Shown: piece by piece, positions 59,988 to 64,000 of the stretch | How positions within the stretch are numbered: position 1 is the stretch's first letter | Layout: every line of letters starts with the position of its first letter | Notes under the pieces: model-generated | What the model saw: the letters and a program-made list of their open reading frames with translations, nothing else | Told to the model about the DNA's origin: nothing | The model's database searches: none | Made by a program: the position numbers and the translations under genes | NCBI RefSeq assembly: GCF_015291745.1 | Contig: NZ_CP030059.1 | Location: 5,545,501-5,609,500 of the forward strand | Origin: Bradyrhizobium sp. CCBAU 53351 | GTDB lineage: Bacteria; Pseudomonadota; Alphaproteobacteria; Rhizobiales; Xanthobacteraceae | Reading direction: 5' to 3' | DNA: 64,000 nt

Positions 59988-61562
59988 ATGACCCACGTCA
60001 CCTTGCGAAGCGAATTCGAGGCGCTGATCGACCCCTATGCCCCGGTCGCGCAGGTCGGCACGGGTTTCGACTTCACGGAAGGGCCGATCTGGCATCCGGT
60101 CGATCACTATTTGCTATTTTCGGACATGCCCGGCGACGTGCGCCGGCGCTGGGATGCGCGGCGCGGCGTCGCCGAGGTCAAGCGCCCCTCGAACAAATGC
60201 AACGGCATGACCTACGATGCCGAGCTCAACCTCATCGTCTGCGAGCACGCGACATCATCGCTGATCCGCGAACGGCCGGACGGGCGGCGCGAAGTGCTGG
60301 CGTCGCATTTTGGGGGGCAGGAGCTGAACAGCCCGAACGACGTCTGCGTGCACTCGTCCGGCGCGATCTATTTCTCGGACCCCTGGTACGGCCGGATGCC
60401 GGTCTATGGTGTCGAGCGGCCGCGCCAGCTCGGCTTCCAGGGCGTCTATCGCGTCGTCCCCGGCAGCGAGCCGAAGCTCGTCGTCGAGCGAAACCTGTTC
60501 GACCAGCCGAACGGGCTGTGCTTCTCGCCCGACGAGAAGCTGCTCTATGTCAACGACACCGTGCAGGCGCTGATCCGCGTCTTCGACGTCAGTGCCGACG
60601 GCTCGCTCTCGAATGTCCGGGTGTTCGCAAGCGGCATCAAGTCCGAGCTGGAGCCGGGCCTGCCGGACGGCATGAAGTGCGACCAGCATGGCAATGTCTG
60701 GGTCACCGCGCCCGGAGGCGTCTGGGTCTATTCGCCGCGCGGCGAGCTGCTCGGCAAGGTGCGCGTGGCCGAGCTGGTCGCCAACCTCGCCTGGGGCGGG
60801 CCGGATTTCCGCACGCTGTACCTGACCTCGACCCATTCGGTCTATGCGATCCCGACCAAGGTCGGCCCGCGGCACGAGCCCTATATGAGCGGGCGGCGAA
60901 GCGGCGGCGGCGCGACCGCAAGCGCCGCGCCGCAGGCGCCCATCCTCGCCGACGGCGAGATGCGGCTCGATCCCCAGCGCTGCGCCATGATCATCCAGGA
61001 CCTGCAGAACGACGTCATCATGGACGGAGGCGCCTTCGCCGAATCAGGCGCGCCCGGCCACGCCAAGCAGCAGCATGTCGTCGAGAATGTCCGCCGCCTT
61101 GCGGAGACGGCTCGCGCGCGAGGTGTCGCCATCATCCATGTCTGGTTCGTCGTCGAGCCAGGCGCGCCCGGCGTGACGCTGAATGCGCCGCTGTTCGAAG
61201 GGCTGGTCGACAGCAAGGCGATGGTGCGCGGAAGCTGGGGTGCTGCGCCCGTCTCCGGTCTCGAGCCGCGGCCCGGCGACTTCGTCGTCGAGAAGATGCG
61301 CATGAGCGCGTGGGAGGGCACGCGGCTGGAGACGATCCTGAAGGCCACCGGGCGCGACATGATCATCAACACCGGCGCCTGGACCAACATGTCGGTGGAG
61401 CACACCGCCCGCACCGGGGCCGACAAAGGCTACTTCATGATCGTGCCGGAGGATTGCTGCTCGACCATGAATGCGGACTGGCACGCCGCCTCGATCAACT
61501 TCGCCATGCAGAACGTCGCCATCGTCACCCGGGCGGATGCCGTCATCCGGGCGTTGGGATGA
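59988..61562 (+). CDS. Fusion: SMP-30/gluconolactonase + isochorismatase-like hydrolase with Cys-to-Ser change
   Basis: The protein has 524 aa. Residues 1 to about 300 are an SMP-30/gluconolactonase beta-propeller with FTEGPIWHPVDHYLLFSDMP, LNSPNDVCVHSSGAIYFSDP and LPDGMKCDQHGNVWVTAPGG, which hold the metal-binding Glu, Asn and Asp. A linker (SGRRSGGGATASAAPQAP) leads to an isochorismatase-like domain from about residue 330. There, Asp338 (IIQDLQND) and Lys436 (VVEKMRMSAW) of the usual Asp-Lys-Cys triad are present, but the cysteine position is Ser469 in GAWTNMSVEHTAR, where the family norm is TxxCVExTAR. The isochorismatase half may therefore use another mechanism, as true isochorismatases (which also lack the Cys) do, or have a binding role. 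It starts 20 bp after the lactonase gene. Confidence 0.92.
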   Translation: MTHVTLRSEFEALIDPYAPVAQVGTGFDFTEGPIWHPVDHYLLFSDMPGDVRRRWDARRGVAEVKRPSNKCNGMTYDAELNLIVCEHATSSLIRERPDGRREVLASHFGGQELNSPNDVCVHSSGAIYFSDPWYGRMPVYGVERPRQLGFQGVYRVVPGSEPKLVVERNLFDQPNGLCFSPDEKLLYVNDTVQALIRVFDVSADGSLSNVRVFASGIKSELEPGLPDGMKCDQHGNVWVTAPGGVWVYSPRGELLGKVRVAELVANLAWGGPDFRTLYLTSTHSVYAIPTKVGPRHEPYMSGRRSGGGATASAAPQAPILADGEMRLDPQRCAMIIQDLQNDVIMDGGAFAESGAPGHAKQQHVVENVRRLAETARARGVAIIHVWFVVEPGAPGVTLNAPLFEGLVDSKAMVRGSWGAAPVSGLEPRPGDFVVEKMRMSAWEGTRLETILKATGRDMIINTGAWTNMSVEHTARTGADKGYFMIVPEDCCSTMNADWHAASINFAMQNVAIVTRADAVIRALG

Positions 61563-61565
61563 TCC

Positions 61566-62192
61566 GTGGCCAAGCTCCTGCATCTGTCCTGCTCGCCCCG
61601 CGCCGACTCCATCTCGAGCGCCGGCGCGCGCGTCTTCCTTGACGGCTTCCGTCAGGCCCGGCCGGACTGGGACATCGATGTCGTCGACCTCTGGCGGGAG
61701 CGGATGCCGGAATTCGCAGGTCCCATCGTCGAGGCCAAATATGCACGGATGAACGGACAGGCCTTCAACGACGCGGAGCGTGACAGCTTTGCCGAGGCCG
61801 AGCGAATGGCGACCCGCTTCGCGCTCGCCGATCGCGTGCTGATCTCGACGCCGATGTGGAATTTCGGCATCCCCTACAAGCTCAAGCAATGGTTCGACAT
61901 CGTAGTCCAGCCCGGGCTGACCTTTCGCTTCGACCCATCGCAGGGCTATCTCCCGTTGCTGAAGGACCGGCCGACGCTGGTGATTCTCGCCAGCGGCAGC
62001 GACTTCGCCACCGGCATGAATCGCGGCCGCATCGACATGGCAACGCCCTATTTGCGGGACATCCTGCGCTTCATCGGCATCGACAATGTCCGTTTCGTGG
62101 CGATCGGGCCAACCACCGGACCGCAGCAGCCGATCGAGGCTGCGCGGGACAGAGCGCACCGACGTCTGGCCGCAATGGCCACGAGCTTCTGA
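61566..62192 (+). CDS. FMN-dependent NADH:quinone/azo reductase (AzoR family)
   Basis: This 208-aa flavodoxin-fold reductase starts with GTG 3 bp after the previous stop. FMN-phosphate binding is by SCSPRADSISSAGARVF near residue 9, and STPMWNFGIPYKLKQWFDIV near residue 97 is the hallmark AzoR block. The LASGSDFATG segment matches the usual SRGG-type loop only loosely. AzoR proteins reduce quinones and azo compounds with NAD(P)H through FMN. As the last gene of the catabolic operon it could reduce a quinonoid intermediate or dispose of reductant. Confidence 0.93.
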   Translation: MAKLLHLSCSPRADSISSAGARVFLDGFRQARPDWDIDVVDLWRERMPEFAGPIVEAKYARMNGQAFNDAERDSFAEAERMATRFALADRVLISTPMWNFGIPYKLKQWFDIVVQPGLTFRFDPSQGYLPLLKDRPTLVILASGSDFATGMNRGRIDMATPYLRDILRFIGIDNVRFVAIGPTTGPQQPIEAARDRAHRRLAAMATSF

Positions 62193-62215
62193 TGCACCGG
62201 CATCGCTCTGTCCTC

Positions 62216-63136
62216 TTACGCCGCCGAGCCCTGAGCACCGCCTGATCGGGCTTGACGATAGAGGTGTCCTGGCTCGGCCCACAGGAACCCATTCGAGAAC
62301 GGCACACCGGGATAGGCCGCCGCAAGGCGGCGATTGCCGCCATCGACATCGTCGCGGCCGTCGAGCACGTCGCGAAAGGTCCTGGCGATCTCGACCATGT
62401 CGCAATCCTGCGGCGACAGGCGCAACGAGCGAACGTTGCTCTCGCGCAGGAGGCCGGCCTCGCCCAGCAGATTGGCGCAGCTGTGAGACAGGGTCTGCAC
62501 GCCGTTGACGGTGAGGAAATCCTGCTGCTCCAGCGTGTTCAGCAGCAGACCATCCGGATCCTTCTCGCAGACGAAGCGACAATTGTCCTTGGCGAGCTTG
62601 TGGAGGCGCGCGTGATAGCAGCGCGCGGAGATGGCGAGCGGCACCCTGCCGAACGCGAACACCTCCGTCGTGACATCAGGGACGGCCTTCGCGATCGCCG
62701 CGATCGAAGCCAGCGGCAATTCCGGCGGCAGGCAGATGCGCCTGGCCCCGTGCGCGGCGTGAAAGGCCGCGCTGGCTTCGTTGTAGATGTTGACGAAGGG
62801 CCCGATGGCGTGCGCCCGGCCCGCCAGCGCCCTGAGACAGGTCAGATCATTCACCTCGACCAGTGCGCCTTCGGCCGAAGCGAGCTCTTCGGTCTGGCGG
62901 CGCTCGCGCCGCAGCGAGACCAGGATCAGCGAGCCGAGCAGCACCTCTTTGCCAGCGCTTTGCAGCCGTTCGACCACGGCCGGGATGTGGTCTGCAAAGA
63001 ACGGCGATCGCTTCGAGCAGACGATCTCGCCGACTGAGACGACATCGACAGGCGCTTCGTCGGCGATACGGAAATAGAAGTCGCGCCAGCGTTCAGGCGC
63101 CCAATTGTACAGAACTGGACCGAGGCTGAGTTGCAT
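62216..63136 (-). CDS. ubiV: UbiV, iron-sulfur protein of O2-independent ubiquinone biosynthesis (U32 peptidase-like)
   Basis: This 306-aa member of the peptidase U32 family has four cysteines, Cys40, Cys173, Cys186 and Cys190, with the spacing of the [4Fe-4S] ligands of E. coli UbiV (Cys39, 180, 193, 197: same 13 and 4 intervals). The motifs are GEIVCSKRSP and SARCYHARLHKLAKDNCRFV followed by Cys190. UbiV forms a heterodimer with UbiU that hydroxylates the quinone ring without oxygen, using prephenate as oxygen donor. It lies 27 bp downstream of ubiU, and its 3' end is 23 bp from the convergent azoR-type gene with no visible terminator. Confidence 0.95.
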   Translation of the reverse strand: MQLSLGPVLYNWAPERWRDFYFRIADEAPVDVVSVGEIVCSKRSPFFADHIPAVVERLQSAGKEVLLGSLILVSLRRERRQTEELASAEGALVEVNDLTCLRALAGRAHAIGPFVNIYNEASAAFHAAHGARRICLPPELPLASIAAIAKAVPDVTTEVFAFGRVPLAISARCYHARLHKLAKDNCRFVCEKDPDGLLLNTLEQQDFLTVNGVQTLSHSCANLLGEAGLLRESNVRSLRLSPQDCDMVEIARTFRDVLDGRDDVDGGNRRLAAAYPGVPFSNGFLWAEPGHLYRQARSGGAQGSAA

Positions 63137-63163
63137 CTTCCGGACCTCACATAGTCGAAACGA

Positions 63164-64000
63164 TTAGCGCCAGGTCTTGCGATAGGCGCCGAGCGTGGAG
63201 GCCTGCCCTTCGGTGAACGGCTTCAGGCTTGCGATGTCGGCCTCGCTCCCGCTTTCCAGCGCCGCGAGCGCGTGACGGAAATGGCGCACCACGCTTTCGA
63301 CATAGGCGCGGCCGCGCTGACGGCCCTCGATCTTGAGCGCGGTGACGCCGGCATCGCGCAAACCCCGAAGCAAGGTCGTGGCGTCCAGGCTGACGGGATC
63401 CTCAAAGATGTAACCGGCGCCCTGCGCGGTCGAGAAGCGGCCCTTGCACAGCGTCGGATAGCCCGCGGGCTCGCTCACGGCGAACCGGTTGATGGTGAAG
63501 CCGCCCAAGCTCGACTTCGTCCCGTCCGCAGTCTGTTCGTAGGTCACATGGCTCGGCGGCGAGCAGACGCCCTGCATGTTCGGCGACTTTCCGGTCGCAT
63601 AGGACGACAGCGAGCAGCGCCCCTCCGCCATCACGCAGAGCCCGCCGAACACGAAGACCTCGGTCTCGCAGGCAGACTCGCGGGTGATCTCGGCAATCTC
63701 GGGCACGCTCAGGACACGCGGCAGCACGACGCGCCGCGCCCCGAAATTTTCGGCGTAGAAGGCGATGGCATCCGGGTTCGCGGCGGCGGCCTGAACCGAG
63801 ACGTGCAGACGCTGGTTCGGATGGCGACGCGCGGTGTAATCCATCAAGCCGATGTCGGCGAGGATCAGCGCGTCGGCTCCGGCGCTCACCGCATCGTCCA
63901 CCGCGCGATGCCAGATGTCGACGGCGGAAGCGCGCGGGAAGGTGTTGATGGCCACCAGGACCCGCGCGCCGCGACCATGCGCCAGCGCGATGCTCTTGCG
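63164..64000 (-). CDS. ubiU: UbiU, iron-sulfur protein of O2-independent ubiquinone biosynthesis (5' end cut off)
   Basis: About 278 codons are visible; the frame stays open to the right edge (LAHGRGARVLVAINTFPR), so the true start lies outside and the internal GTG at 63955 is not the start. The U32 signature is in ETEVFVFGGLCVMAEGRCSL and continues to GVCSPP. The four cluster cysteines have intervals of 7, 17 and 39 residues, identical to Cys169, 176, 193 and 232 of E. coli UbiU. It is the partner of UbiV. The pair lets a facultative anaerobe make ubiquinone during denitrification or other anoxic respiration. ubiT, the usual third gene, is not in the window. Confidence 0.95.
   Translation of the reverse strand, partial: RKSIALAHGRGARVLVAINTFPRASAVDIWHRAVDDAVSAGADALILADIGLMDYTARRHPNQRLHVSVQAAAANPDAIAFYAENFGARRVVLPRVLSVPEIAEITRESACETEVFVFGGLCVMAEGRCSLSSYATGKSPNMQGVCSPPSHVTYEQTADGTKSSLGGFTINRFAVSEPAGYPTLCKGRFSTAQGAGYIFEDPVSLDATTLLRGLRDAGVTALKIEGRQRGRAYVESVVRHFRHALAALESGSEADIASLKPFTEGQASTLGAYRKTWR

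Noticed and set aside
63164..63955. Complete 263-aa protein starting at the GTG at 63955
   Set aside because: The frame stays open to the window edge and the residues before the GTG match UbiU, so the gene is cut rather than starting here.

Overview
The window is a GC-rich alphaproteobacterial chromosome segment and most resembles Bradyrhizobium or a close relative. The reasons are the codon bias, the abundance of tightly packed transport and catabolic operons, EcfG-type general-stress promoters (GGAAC-N16-CGTT) and several intergenic palindromes of the kind dispersed through Bradyrhizobium genomes. The genus call is inference from the sequence and from memory. I see no tRNA, rRNA, CRISPR array, insertion sequence or phage gene. 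About 54 protein genes are supported, two of them cut by the window edges.

Layout. (1) 1-5679, minus strand: a branched-chain-type ABC permease (cut), a Tat-exported binding protein and a three-subunit molybdenum hydroxylase. A divergent TetR gene faces them across two operator-like palindromes. (2) 6555-17074: histidine utilisation. hutU, hutH and hutI run leftward; hutF, hutC, a NitT/TauT-type ABC transporter and an M20-family hydrolase run rightward, with a perfect 20-bp palindrome as the likely HutC operator between them. No hutG is present. (3) 17135-21352: a stand-alone bamA paralogue, a small secreted protein and about 1 kb of repeat-rich non-coding DNA. (4) 21353-28235: a NodT/MacA/MacB tripartite export system followed by an OmpR-type regulator and a sensor kinase. 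(5) 28295-37642: an MFS carrier, a large winged-helix/ATPase regulator, msrA, an unknown protein, an AraC regulator overlapping tail to tail with a BisC-type molybdoenzyme, and a RidA protein. (6) 38002-39713: a small general-stress island (64-aa protein, YciE/YciF ferritin-like protein, SDR) with EcfG-like promoters, one pair of which is bidirectional.

(7) 39979-62192 is the standout: about 22 kb on one strand. It holds a binding protein, an AraC regulator, LivH/LivM/LivG and a LivF fused to a Tm-1-like UPF0261 domain. Next come a PEP-hydrolase-type TIM-barrel protein, a 969-aa flotillin with eight 44-residue repeat units, two SRPBCC proteins, and a molybdenum hydroxylase whose large subunit is encoded as two half-genes. 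CoxD- and CoxE-like maturation proteins, three different lactonase-type hydrolases (one fused to an isochorismatase fold lacking its catalytic cysteine) and an azoreductase-like flavoprotein complete it. The content reads as import, hydroxylation and ring opening of an unidentified, possibly heterocyclic or aromatic, compound. Several architectures here are unusual, and this is my candidate for an undescribed system.

(8) 62216-64000, minus strand: ubiV and ubiU (cut), the paired iron-sulfur proteins of oxygen-independent ubiquinone synthesis, each with its four cluster cysteines in the expected spacing.
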